Assembly: GCA_025403435.1 (NCBI GenBank)
Contig: CM046353.1
Location: 16,136,258-16,200,257, forward strand
Direction: 5' to 3'
Source: Artocarpus heterophyllus
Taxonomy: Eukaryota; Streptophyta; Magnoliopsida; Rosales; Moraceae
Length of the DNA stretch: 64,000 nt
In this document: piece after piece, positions 30,937 through 43,024 of the stretch
How the letters are laid out: the number at the start of each line of letters is the position of its first letter
How positions within the stretch are numbered: position 1 is the stretch's first letter
The notes under the pieces: generated by a model
What the model saw: the letters and a program-made list of their open reading frames with translations, nothing else
Databases searched by the model: none
What the model was told of the DNA's origin: nothing
Position numbers and translations under genes: made by a program

Positions 30937-33900
30937 TCAAAAGTAAAATAGATGCGGATACAACTCCCGCATAGTCGATTCTAATTCCCAGGTGGTTTCA
31001 TCAACCCTGTGATGTTGCCACATGACCTTCACTAACTGTATATCGCGACGATGCAAGTTGATCACTTTTCGATCGATAATCTGAAACAACATTTCCTCAT
31101 TTGCCGTGTCTTTTTGGATTTGCACATCATAAAAGACTATTTTGTTCTGTTCAGGCATAAACTTCCGAAGCATCGACACATGAAATATGTCATGGACATG
31201 AGAAAGCCTGGGAGGAAGATCGAGCCGATAAGCAACTACACCGACACGCTGAGTGATCTCAAACGGTCCAACATACCTCGATGCAAGCTTACCACTTACT
31301 CTGAATCGCATGATACCTTCGCAGGGTGATACCTTCAAGAGAACAAAATCTCCTACCTCGAATTCCAAAGGTCGGTGTCTTCTGTCCACGTAGCTCTTCT
31401 GCCGACTCTGAGCTGCCTTTAACCAATCTTGTATCATGGTGACCTTCTCATTGTTGTCCCAAATTTCATCGAGCCTGAGAATAATCCTGTCTTTTGGTTC
31501 TATCTAACACATTGATGACTAACATGGTCGGCCATACAGCGCTTCGAATGGTGCCATGTCAATGCTCACTTGGTAGCTGTTGTTGTATGCAAAATCTACC
31601 ATATGCAAGTACCTCTTCTAGTTCTCGCTGAAGTCTAACATACATGCACACTCGAGAATCTGAATGACTCGCTCAGATTGCCCATTAGTCTGAGGATAAA
31701 ATGCCATGCTGAAGTTCAAATCCATACCCAAGCCTCCTGAAAGCTCGTCCAGTCCTTGGCGTTGGATCTGGTGTCTCTATTGGATGTGATGGACAAAGGA
31801 ACTCTATGCAACCTCACTACATTCTGCAGGTACAATTCTCCGAGAACTCTCTTTGAACATGTCTACCAAAAGGGGATAAAATACGTTGATTTTGTTAACT
31901 TGTTGATGACGACCTAAATTGTATCGTGTCTCTACTCTGTCCTCGGCAAACCAGTAAGGAAATCCATTGTGATATGTTCCCATTTCCACCTTGGAATAGG
32001 GAATGGCTAAAGTTGGGCTGTTGGCTTCTAATGCTCGGCCTTCACCTATAGACAAGTCCCACACTTGGCCACGTACTCTCGAACATCTTTCTTCATGCCT
32101 CTCTACTAGTGTTGTCTCTTTAGGTCACGATACATCTTCGTGCTTCCTAGATGAATGGCGAACTAAGACTTATGGGCTTCATCCATCATGGCCTTCATCA
32201 CGTCTGCAATTGTTGGAACTACTAGGCGCTCCTTGAAGTACAACTATCCATCGGCACGTATCCTCCATTCTTCAAATTACTCTCCATTCTGAATTCGCGT
32301 CCAAATTCCCTGTAGATGCTGGTCTCGCTACTAATTCTGTTTCACCATCTATACAAGAGTTAGGATCATCTCCATGTGATACATCGAAACTCGATCGTAG
32401 TCTTCATAGTACTGCAGCCTATACTCACTTACTGCAGCATCCCTTTTTCAATCCTTAAGAGCCAAACAAGCGAGAATCCCTGAAGATTTCCTGCTAAGAG
32501 CATCAGTGACCATGTTAGCTTTCTCGGGATAGTACTGTAGCACAAAATCATAGTCTTCCATGTATTCCAGCTACCTTCGCTGCCTCAAATTTAGATCTCT
32601 TTGAGTGAATGAATACTTCAAACTGTTGTGGTCGGAGAAACTGAAACATCGCACCTTATAGATAGCATCTCCAGATCTTCAGCGCGTGAATTACCGCTGC
32701 AAGCTCTAAGTCATGAGTAAGATAGTTCTGATCATGAGGCTGTAGCTATCTCGATCCATACGCCACCACGCGTCCATGTTGCATCAATACGCATCCAAAT
32801 CCGCGACCCGAAGCATCTGTGTAAACTTCATATGGCTTTTTACTATTCAGAATAATCAACACCGGAGCTGTAGTCAACTGATTCTTTAACTCTTGAAAGG
32901 CAAACTCACATTCTTCATCCTACTCAAATCTAACATTCTTCCTAATCAGTCTTGTCAGTGGCGCTGCTATCTTCAAGAAATCCTTCACAAATTTCCTATA
33001 GTGTCCTACGAGTCCCAAGAAACTATAGATTTCTACTACATTCCTTAGTCGTTCCCACTCCACTATGGCTTCTACCTTAGACGGATCCATTGTGATACCA
33101 TGCTCGGAGATGACGTGTCCTAGAAATTTAACTTCTGTCAACCAAAACTCGCACTTTTTTTTCTTGGTGTACAATTGGTGCTCCCGTAGAGTCTGAAGCA
33201 CAATCCTGAGGTGTTGCTTATGCTCCTCCCAAGTCTTAGACTAAACCAAAATATCGTCGATGAATACGATCACGAATTGATCTAGATAAGGCATGAATAT
33301 CTTGTTCATTAGGTCTATGAAAAGCTGCCGGAGCATTTGTCAATCCAAACAGCATCACCAAAAACTCAAAGAGTCCATACCGAGTCCTGAAAGCTGTTTT
33401 GGGAATGTTCTCTTACTTAATCCTGAGCTGGTGGTATCTCGAACGCAAATCTATCTTCAAAAAGTACCGCAAACCTCCCAACTGATCAAACAATTCGTCA
33501 ATCCTAGGCAGGGGATACTTATTCTTCACGGTGACCCGATTTAGTTGCCGCTAATTTATGCATAGCCTGAGGGTGTCATCATGCTTCTTAGCGAATAAAA
33601 CCGGTGCTCCCCATGGCAACATGTTATTCTAGATATGTCCTTTGTCAGCAAGCTCTTAAAGTTGCTTTCTTAATTCTTTCATCTTTGCCAGTGCTATCCA
33701 ATAAGGTGCTATAGCAATCGTTACTGTTCCTAGAAGTAGCTCGATGCCAAACTCAATCTCCCGATGTAGTGGCAATCCTACAACTCATCGGGGAAGATAT
33801 CTTCAAACTCATCAACCACTAAAATTGTTACATTTCTTCTTGCGGCATCAGGCTCTCCTTCTAGGTTCATGAGAAAGGCATAGCAAGCTAGGTTCTTCCG

Positions 33901-34059
33901 TCCTTCGAGACATGTTTTCGTAAGACGCTCATTCATTAATCGATCACTACCACCTTGGTAAGTGATCGACGTCCCCCCATCAGACACTAAGGTCACTTTC
34001 TTAAGTTAACAGTCTACAACCGCATTGTACTTAGACAACCAGTTCATCCCTAGGATTAC
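30937..34059 (-). pseudogene. pol of Ty3 element 2, part 1 (chromodomain end back to protease), broken
   Basis: On the minus strand from 34059: the second half of the protease (LGMNWLSKYNAVVDC, interrupted at the insertion point), a protease-RT linker (33996-33778), RT (33570-32920, with [10 protein letters not shown] and [11 protein letters not shown]), RNase H (about 32880-32450), integrase (about 32290-31400), and an integrase C-terminus/chromodomain tail (31437-30937) ending ETTWELESTMRELYPHLF. There are many stops and frameshifts. Confidence 0.85.
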
Positions 34060-37000
34060 TGTAACACCCGCCTATTTTATGTAACGGACCACGTTAAGTT
34101 AGTAACGTTGTTAAGGAATTTTATTAATAAATTACGTTATATGATATGATATATGATGTGAATGTTACTAACTTTTTATGTTAAGTTTTATGACAGGTGA
34201 CGACTGTATGGAATCGTTGTGCTCAAGTGTTCATGATTATTTTAATCTATGTTTATTTATGATGCAATGATGTATGAATGTTTTAATGTATGACATTTAT
34301 GGACAGTTCGGCAGGCCAAACTTTTAAGATCGACAGGCCGAAATGTCTGCTCGAGATCGACAGGCTGAAGAAACCCATCGGCAGGCCGAACTTGGTGGAA
34401 CCGGCAGGCCGAAACGGCTGACTCTCTTCAAAATTATGGCTGAGTTAATTGTATTAATTGGATGATTTAATGTGATTAATTGGCATAATAATGGAATGAT
34501 TTTATCAGTTAAGGAAATAAGGGGTTTGACTTTGCATTGATTTGTATTATTTTAAGTGGTTTTCTATTTTTAGAGGGTAAATTATGGTAAGATTGATGAT
34601 TTGTTTTGCTTTCTCTTTTCTCTCCTTCCTCCACGCCTTTTGCCTCTCTAAACAGTCAGAAATTTCTAACTTAATGAAGAGTAATGACTCTTCTTTATGT
34701 ATATTACGTTAAAAAAAAATTAACACTCTTTCCTTAGATATTCACTCATCTCTCATTCATTTTTGAGACATTCTTTCATTCTCTTTTCTTCTCTTCTTCT
34801 CCACGAAATTTCATCCTTCATCCTTCATCCTTTCAAAAATTCTCTGCAAGTATTGAAAGAAAAAGTTATATTTCGTTAGTTAAATTCAAGAATTTTGAGA
34901 AGAAACTTCAAGGTATGAATTTGGTTTTTCTAGTATTTTTGAAAAGAAATTCTTCTCCTCAATTCGTCTACAATATCTTTCTATAGGTATTGTGTTTTGT
35001 CTCGAATTTTTAAATGTGATGTTATGCATATATTATATGGTGTTTTTTTTTCTAATTTCATGTCATTTGAGTGTTCTATAAAAAAAATGAATATTTCTAT
35101 ATTCTACTCTTCACAGTAAATATTACTGTTTAACTTGGATGCATGAAAAATGTAATGATTATTCAATAGGTAAATGAATGATGTTTTCATGAAAAGTTGT
35201 TAAGAATATGCATGTGTATGATTATGTATGATGAATGTATTTTAGGTTATGAAATTTTTATTGGATTACAATGAGAAAACTGTTTTAATAATGCTATTTT
35301 TGGATTTTTGTTTATGAAATGTTATATATATATATTTAAATGATTTTATGATAATGAAATAATTCTATGCATGAAAATAAGATGTTTGTATGAATTATTA
35401 AATTAAAGTATATGTGTTTTGAATTATTAGAAAACGTTTTTTTTTTTTTAAAAAAGATTTTCATGATTGTAATGTATGGTTTGTTTTGTTTTACATGTTT
35501 AAGGTAATTTTATGCTTTGAGAAAAGTTATGATAACATGTTTATAAAATGATAAAATTATGTTTCGCAATGATGATTATGTGATATGTTTGTAAAATGTG
35601 ATGAATGTATACATGAATATTATATGAATGAATGTTATGTGAATGGATATTTCATGATATGTATTAATGTTATTGCATCTTTAAACGGATAAATGGCATG
35701 AACACTCAAGAAACGAGCACTACGAGACCGCGGCGTCGTCACCAAATCACGTTAAGGTTAAGTAAGCTAGCGTTAAAGTAAGTACATTCTCACCTGCAAC
35801 ATGACACGTTTTTACAAGATTTGATGTTATGTTTATAATGATATTCATGATGGTTTTATGGATATTTTCCTTAAGAAATTTTATGAAAGACTTTCATGAT
35901 TTTAAGTTATGCATGATGATTATGGCATGTTTCAAAGTATGAAAATTATGTATATATGTATCACCTAATAAGTGTTGCACACCCAATGTTATGAAATGAT
36001 ATGTTATGATGTCATGTTTGGTTTGAGATTAGCTACCCTTCTCCTCTCATGACGGCGCGCCTATGATGATGTTTATGGTGCAACACTTGGGCCCTTAAGA
36101 TAAAAATGGAATAAGTTTTAAAATGGTCAACGTAATGAAAGATATGTTTCTATGAAATTGTGCTTAAGGCACTTTTATGATATGATGACAATGATGATGA
36201 TGATGTTTATGAAATGTTTTAAATTGTGAGAATTATAAGTACTTACTAAGCATTAGCTTAATCATGTTTCATGTCATATTGCAGATAAGGGTAAGAAAAT
36301 CATGGACTAGGCGGAGGACATGGAAAGGCGTGTGAGCATTATGCACGATGAATTGTAACCGGAAGCACGCCAAGAAGAACGCTCTTATGTTTTTTTTAAT
36401 TAAGTTATATATTTTGAACATATATTTTTATGTTAAGTTTTAAGAATACTTATATTATGGTTTTATAAGTTATTTTATCATTTTTTAATGAATTATGAAC
36501 TTCCGCTATATTTTACGAAAAGTTGGTTTGTTTTAAAATTTAAGTTTTCTCAAAGATTTTGTCTCGATCGGCCTGCCGAACATTCTTGGTTGGCCTGCCG
36601 ATGTCCCAAGTTTGGCCTGCCAATCACGTTTTCGGCCTGCCGAACATAGATGAGTTTTTGGTCTATATTGCAAAGCCTCTGCCGGCCTGCCGGTTGAGGG
36701 AACTTCAGCCTGCCGATCATGTTCGGCCTGTCGAAGTCCCAAGTTAGGCCTACCGAACTGTGGGAGTACATGAACTTTAAATGATGAGATAATTAAGGAG
36801 ATTTGATGTGATGTTTTGTTAAGTCCTGATTTTTTTTACAACTTGATAAACCTATATTATTAACTAAGTTCATGATTAATTTAAGTATAATTGAATAAAT
36901 TATGATATAGAATAAGTTAAACAATGTTAAGTTTTAAAAAAAAATTGGAGGTATAAATGGATCCTGGTTAAGTATGTTTATGTACTTTTGAAATCAATAG

Positions 37001-37100
37001 TACCGTTTAAGTTTGATATTATTTATATGTTTAAAGTTTAAGCAAGTACGAATGTATGAATGTAACAACATCTGTGACGTCCGAATTAAGGGGCGTTTCA
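34060..37100 (+). repeat. LTR A of complex 3 (5' LTR)
   Basis: 3041 bp, TGTAACACCCGCC to GGGCGTTTCA. The motif TCGGCAGGCCGAAC is clustered at 34304-34428, and in reverse orientation (GGCCTGCCGAA) at 36566-36763. An intron-like module runs from 35778 (GTAAGTAC) to 36284 (GCAG). A conserved block TCATGACGGCGCGCC lies near 36047-36061. Confidence 0.92.
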
Positions 37101-37105
37101 GGCTT

Positions 37106-37118
37106 TGGTATCAGAGTA
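37106..37118 (+). other. Primer-binding site after LTR A
   Basis: TGGTATCAGAGTA lies five bases past the LTR. It matches the initiator tRNA-Met primer site with a decayed end. Confidence 0.8.
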
Positions 37119-37316
37119 GTTTTCCGTTTACAATTCATATCGCCACACGTCAATCCAAGTCCTCCAAGTAAGTATGTTATTAAGTTAGATGTATTGATGC
37201 AAGTATGATGATAAGATTCATGTTTAAATGATTAATGATTAACGACATAGTAGTGAAAACCTGTCTCATAAATGGAAGATTATTTTCTAAGTCTTAATTC
37301 TTTTAGGAAATTAACG

Positions 37317-37864
37317 ATGGACGGACATAGAAGAATGCAGAATCGCACCCAAACTAACGAAAGACTCGTGACGATGATAGCTGAATTGCAAAGGCAGTTG
37401 GAGGATGAAAGAAGGGAGATTGTTGCTTTAAGGGCTAATGGTCAGAATGATGAACAACGAGGCAATGATGTGCCTCCTCCTCCTCCTCCACAGCCACAAG
37501 TTAACGAAGTCCCTGTGCCTGCTGCTGAACCAAGAGCGGCATATCAAGAACCTCTTCTGGTCAGATGGAAGAGGGTCAAGCCAGTAGACTTCGAGGGTTC
37601 TAAGGACCCGTTAGTCGCTCAGGGATGGTTGAAGATGATTGAGGCCACCTTACGACTCATAAATTTCACGGATAATGAAAGGTTCTCTATGCCTCGTACT
37701 GTCTTACAATGGATGCCAGAATTTGGTGGGATGGCATTGAACAGAGCAGGAATGTTGAAGAGATGACATGGGCTGACTTCATTCATGAATTCAACATGAA
37801 GTTTTTCCACATGAATGTTACGAGGAAACATTATGAGGAGTTCGAGAGCTTACACCAAGGGGAT
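37317..37864 (+). pseudogene. gag stub of complex 3 (outer copy)
   Basis: It starts MDGHRRMQNRTQ, has a coiled-coil-like LQRQLEDERREIVALRANGQ, a proline run, then WKRVKPVDFEGSKDPLVAQGWLK, the usual Ty3 capsid entry. The frame breaks at about 37680, and gag homology stops at about 37864 (...CACCAAGGGGAT), where it joins LTR sequence of another copy. The full inner gag at 38352 shows what is missing: the rest of capsid and both zinc knuckles. Confidence 0.85.
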
Positions 37865-37884
37865 TAAACCATGGAATAAATTTA

Positions 37885-38135
37885 TATAAGTTTATGATTA
37901 ATTTAGTGTATAAATGAATAAATTTTAATCATGGAATAAATTAAACCACGATTTTCGAAACAATGGTAAAAAAAAAAAATGTATGAATGGATCCTGGTAA
38001 TGAAAGTTTTAAATACTTTTGAAACCAATTGAAACGATCAAGTTTGATATTATTTTAAAGTTTAAAGTTTATGCATGTACGAATGTATGTAAGTAAGTAA
38101 CGACATCTGTGATGTCCGAATTAAGGGACGTTACA
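37885..38135 (+). repeat. Truncated 5' LTR of the inner copy
   Basis: The last ~250 bp of an LTR of the middle (B) subtype: TATATAAGTTTATGATTAAT and CGACATCTGTGATGTC match 45700-45957. It ends GGGACGTTACA, followed by GGCTT and the primer site TGGTATCAGAGC (38141-38152). The first ~2.7 kb of the LTR are absent. Confidence 0.88.
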
Positions 38136-38140
38136 GGCTT

Positions 38141-38152
38141 TGGTATCAGAGC
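38141..38152 (+). other. Primer-binding site of the inner copy
   Basis: TGGTATCAGAGC is an exact initiator tRNA-Met primer match five bases past the truncated LTR. Confidence 0.85.
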
Positions 38153-38351
38153 TAATCTTCCTATTACAATTCATATCGCCACACGTCAATCCAAGTCCTC
38201 CATGTAAGTATGATATTAAGTTAGATGTATAGATGCAAGTATGATGATAAGATTAAGGTTTGTTTGATAAATGATTAAATGACATAGTAGTGAAAATCTG
38301 TCTTATAAATGGAAGATTATTTCTAAGTCCTAAATATTTTAGGAAATTACG

Positions 38352-39451
38352 ATGGACGGCCACAGAAGAATGGAGACCCGCACCCAGACCAACGAAAGAC
38401 TTATGACGATGATTGCGGAACTGCAAAGGCAGTTGGAGGATCAACGAAGGGAAATAGCTGCATTAAGGGCCAACGGCCAGAATGGTGAACAACGAGGCAA
38501 TAATGCACCTCCTCCTCCACAACCACAAGTACAAGTAAACGAAGTCCCAGCTCCTGCTGCTGAACCAAGAGCAACCTATTAGGAACCTCTTCTGGTTAGA
38601 TGGAAGAGAGTCAAGCCAGCCGACTTTGAGGGTTCGAAGGAGCTGTTAGTCGCTCAAGGATGGTTAAAGATGATCGAAGCTACCCTGAGACTTATGGATT
38701 TCACGGACAACGAAAAGGTCCTCTGCGCCTCGTTCTGCCTTACCATGGAGGCCAGGATATGGTGGGACGGCATCAAACAAAGCATAAATGTTGAAGAGAA
38801 GTCATGGGCTGATTTTGTTCACGAATTCAACACGAAGTTCTTCCACATGAATGTCACGAGGAAGCATTATGAGAAGTTCGAAAGCCTACGCCAGGGGGAT
38901 ATGACAGTCACTGATGTGGTGACAAAGTTTGACCAGCTCGCTCGTCTATGTCCAGGGATGGTTATGAATGAAGATGAAAGGGTCAGAAGGCTGATTAGAG
39001 CTCTTAGACCAGATATTGCTACAATTGTTGATGGGGCAAGTCTGCCAAGGACCCAAGAACAGGTGGTTATGAGAGCTCAACGTGCTGAGTTCCATCTGTC
39101 AAAGCTAAGAAGAAATCAACCTCAGCCCAATCAGCAAGCCAACAATGCCAACAACTAGAACCGCCCTCCCCACAAGAACAACAACAACAACAACAACAAC
39201 AGTAACAACAACAGTCAGAACTGGAGGAATAACAAGAGGAAGGGCAATCCTCAACAACAGCAGGGCCATGACAACAAAAGGCACAATGATGGTCAGCGCA
39301 ACAACAATGACAGGCGATTCCAACCGTGTGCCAAATGTGGAAAGAAGCATTTAGGGGAATGTCGATTAGGGACAAACCAATGTTTCATATGTGGGCGTGA
39401 AGACCATTTCGTAAAGAATTGCCCCAAGCTGATGAATGCCAATGCCCCATA
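38352..39451 (+). pseudogene. gag of the inner Tekay-like copy
   Basis: It starts MDGHRRMETRTQ. An in-frame TAG at 38580 interrupts it before EPLLVRWKRVKP. The capsid continues 38583-39158 with MEARIWWDGIKQ and FESLRQGDMTVTDV, motifs of plant Ty3 Gag. A second stop at 39156-39158 precedes an Asn/Gln-rich linker. Two CCHC zinc knuckles follow, CAKCGKKHLGEC and CFICGREDHFVKNC (about 39330-39425), and a stop at 39450. Two knuckles distinguish this Gag from element 1, where I see one. Gag would coat genomic RNA and assemble particles, but this copy cannot make full-length protein. Confidence 0.88.
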
Positions 39452-39489
39452 GAGACCTCCTCCTCAAGCCCAGTTGCATCAGATGCAAG

Positions 39490-42400
39490 CCTCTTGAAGG
39501 GCCACTAATTAGTCAAGGGAGACTTGAAGCCCCACTGAAAAACGCCCGAATCTATGCCATGACAAAAGAACAAATGGCTGCTGAAACCTCCAATGTAGTC
39601 ACAGGTCAGATAACAAGCTTATGTAATGATGTTTATGTTCTTTTTGATACAAGTGCCATGCATTCTTTTGTATCTATGTCACATGCTAAGAAGTTAGGGG
39701 TTCGTATAGAGCCAATGAGACAGGAATTCACTACGACACTACCCTCTGGGGAAGTGATATTATCCACACATTGTTTGCGTAAAGTACCCCTATGGATTTC
39801 TAATAGGGAACTTTTCGTCGACCTCATTATGATCGACATGCACGATTATGACATGATTCTTGGCATGGATTTCCTAAGTAAGTATAATGCCTCAATCGAA
39901 TGCCGGAAACGAAAGGTGATCTTTTATCCTGAAGGTGAATAGAAATTCGTATATGTTGGTGAGGCCAGAAAGAAATCCAACAGGTTCCTATCGGCAATGA
40001 AAGCAAGGAAGCTTCTAGCAAGTGGCTGCACGGGCTATCTGGCAAATGTTGTAGACAAAAGCCAAGAAGGAAAGGTACGAATTGAAGATGTAAATGTTGT
40101 TCATGAATATGAAGATGTGTTTCCTGATGACCTAACGAGTCTACCGCCAGAAAGAGAAGTTGAATTCGATATTGAGCTCACTCCAGGCACCAAACCAATC
40201 TCTAAAGCGCCTTACAGAATGGCCCCGGTAGAATTAAAAGAGCTTCACACGCAATTAAAGGAGCTACTGGACAAAGGATTTATCAGGCCAAGTCACTCAC
40301 CATGGGGTGCTCTAGTTCTATTCGTGAAGAAGAAGGATGGCACTATGAGACTCTGCATTGACTACAGAGAACTGAACAAGGTGACAATCAAGAACAAGTA
40401 TCCGTTGCCTCGAATCGATGATTTGTTTGATCAGCTTAAGGGTGCATCGGTGTTTTCAAAGATTGATCTACGATCAGGGTATCACTAGTTGAAGATTAAG
40501 GAAGGAGATATCCCCAAGACTGCTTTTAGGTCGAGGTATGGTCACCATGAATTTGTGGTTACCCTTTCGGTCTGACGAATGCACCTGCTGCCTTTATGGA
40601 TTTGATGACAGGGTATTCAAGGATTTCCTCTATAAATTTGTTGTTGTATTTATCGATGATATTCTTGTCTACTCTAAGAATCAAGAAGAACATGAGAAGC
40701 ATTTAAGGATTGTGCTGGAGACTTTAAGAAGACACCAGCTGTATGCTAAGTTCTCTAAATGCGAGTTTTGGCTTGATAAAGTGTCATTCCTGGGGCATGT
40801 TATTTCCAAGGATGGAGTAATGGTGGACCCTGCTAAAGTAGAAGCTGTACTCAATTGGAAGCAACCGATGAACGCAAGTGAAATAAGAAGCTTCCTGGGT
40901 CTGGCAGGTTACTATCGGAGATTCGTAGAAGATTTCTCCAAGATAGCGGCTCCACTCACGAACTTAACTCGCAAGGGAAAGAAGTATGAATGGACAGATA
41001 CATGTGAAAAGAGCTTTCAAGAACTGAAGAAAAGATTAACAACGGCTCCAGTATTGGCAATTCCTGAGGGAAATGATGGGTTTGTAATTTACAATGATGC
41101 ATCCAAGATGGGCCTCGGAGCTGTATTGATGCAGAATGAAAAGGTGATTGCTTATGTTTCAAGACAACTGAAAGACTACGAAAAGAACTATCCTACTCAT
41201 GATCTTGAGTTAGCAGCAGTTGTATTTGCGTTGAAGATATGGAGACACTATTTGTATGGAGTCCAATGCAAGATCTTCACTGATCATCAAAGTCTGAAGT
41301 ATTTCTTCACGCAAAGAGACCTGAATATGAGACAACGAAGATGGCTAGAGTTGGTAAAGGATTATGATTGTGAAAGCCTTTATCATCCTGGTAAAGCTAA
41401 CCGAGTAGCTGATGCTTTAAGTAGGAAGTCAGTTGCCACATTAATGTCTATGCAAGCAATGTCCCCACCTTTAAGGAAGGAAATCCTAGACTTTGGTTTA
41501 GAACTTATCGTAGGCCAGCTATCAGCACTCTCTCTTGCTCTGACAATGTATGATGAAATTCGGAGTAAGCAAGATGACGATGAAAGCCTTGAAAGAATCA
41601 AGCAAGAAATGAAAGAAGGAAAATGTCAAGAGTTTCGTATAGCGGATGACAGAACTTCGTACCTTAAGGACCGCTTATGTGTTCCCAATGTTGATGATTT
41701 AAGGGAAAGGATCTTGGCAGAAATTCATGACACTCCCTACTCTATTCATCTAGGTGCAACAAAGATGTATAATGATCTAAAAGGTAACTTCTGGTGGTTT
41801 GGGATGAAACGTGATGTTGAAAATTATGTGCAGAAATGTATGACATGTCAGCAAGTAAAGGCTGAATACCAGAGACCTGGTGGTGAACTACAGTCTATCC
41901 AAATACCAGAATGAAAATGGGAAGAAATAGCGATGGATTTCATTACTGGCTTACCCAGAACAATGAATGGTTATGATGCAATTTGGGAAATTGTGGATCG
42001 GCTGACGAAGACGGCGCATTTCATTCCTATCAAGATCACTTACTCTATGGAACGGTTAGCAGAACTCTATGTTAAGGAAATTGTACGACTACATGGGATT
42101 CCCAAGTCAATTATCTCAGATCATGATGGCAGGTTCACATCTAAGTTTTGGAAGAGCGTCCAGACTGCAATGGGAACTAGGCTTCATTTCAGCACAGCTT
42201 TTCATCCTCAGACTGACGGCCAGACAGAGAGGATGAATTTGATTCTAGAAGATATGTTGCGAGCATGTTCTCTCGATTTTAAGACCAGCTGGTGTAAAAT
42301 GTTGCCATTAGCAGAGTTTGCTTACAACAACAGCTTTCAGGCGACAATTGGAATGGCACCATATGAAGCGTTGTATGGACGAAAGTGCAGGTCACCTATA

Positions 42401-42988
42401 TGTTGGCACGAAGCTGGTGAAAAGAAGTTGATGGAAAGCATTGATGTTGAAAGAACCGACTTTGTGAACGAAACGTCTGAGATGATAAAATTGATAAAAA
42501 GAAGAATAGAGACCGCCCAAAGCCGTCAAAAGAGTTATGCTGACAAAAGAAGAAGACCTTTAGAGTTCGCTGTGGGTGAATATGTGTTCTTGAAAGTTGC
42601 ACCAATGAAAGGGGTTATGAGATTTGGAAAGAAAAGCAAGTTAAGCCCAACATTCATCGGTCCTTATGAAGTTGTTAAACGAATAGGCAAAGTAGCTTAT
42701 CAGCTGAAGTTGCCTTCTGAAATGTCCGTAATGCACGATGTATTTCATGTCTCCATACTCAAGAAGTACGTTCCAGACCCTACGCATGTGATTGAGCCAC
42801 AAGTGATCGAGATACGAGAAGACTTAAGTTATGAAGAAAAGCCAATGAAGATACTCGATCGAAAAACCAAGACCTTGAGGAGTAAAGAAATTCCATTGGT
42901 CAAGGTATTATGGCGAAATCAGCAAGTTGAAGAAGCTACATGGGAACGTGAAGATGACATGAAAATTATGTATCCGCATTTATTCTAA
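39490..42988 (+). pseudogene. pol of the inner Tekay-like copy (PR-RT-RH-INT-chromodomain), nearly intact
   Basis: After a 2-nt deletion at about 39496 the protease reads LFDTSAMHSFVS (active site DTSA; the sister copy at 46395 has the canonical DTGA). RT follows with [19 protein letters not shown]. There is a stop at 40486-40488 and a short frame slip at about 40555-40600. The 458-codon frame 40538-41914 holds FIDDILVYS, the thumb, RNase H ([25 protein letters not shown]) and the integrase zinc finger ([10 protein letters not shown]...CMTCQQ). A stop at 41912-41914 is followed by the 351-residue integrase core/C-terminus 41933-42988. Its triad D2, D63 and E99 has exact DD35E spacing, and it ends in a chromodomain-like VKVLWRNQQVEEATWERE. 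Only a few lesions separate this copy from a full pol. Confidence 0.92.
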
Positions 42989-43009
42989 GCTTCGAGGAAG
43001 AAACTTTTA

Positions 43010-43024
43010 TAAGGAGGGGAGAAT
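43010..43024 (+). other. Polypurine tract of the inner copy
   Basis: AAGGAGGGGAGAAT lies directly before the middle LTR. The sister tract at 59001-59013 is AAGGTGGGGAGAA. Confidence 0.85.

Noticed and set aside
34304..34428. CRISPR array suggested by short repeats at 25-35 bp spacing
   Set aside because: The words are degenerate, unevenly spaced, inside plant LTRs, and there are no cas genes.
36559..36771. Overlapping frames on both strands at 36533-36771, 45355-45627, 50094-50559, 59224-59448 and 61535-61782
   Set aside because: They are produced by the TTCGGCAGGCCGAA arrays, which are stop-poor in several frames; no protein is implied.
39067..39375. Cys- and Val-rich frames antisense to 39105-39375
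   Set aside because: They are the complement of the AAC/CAG-rich linker of Gag; low-complexity shadows.
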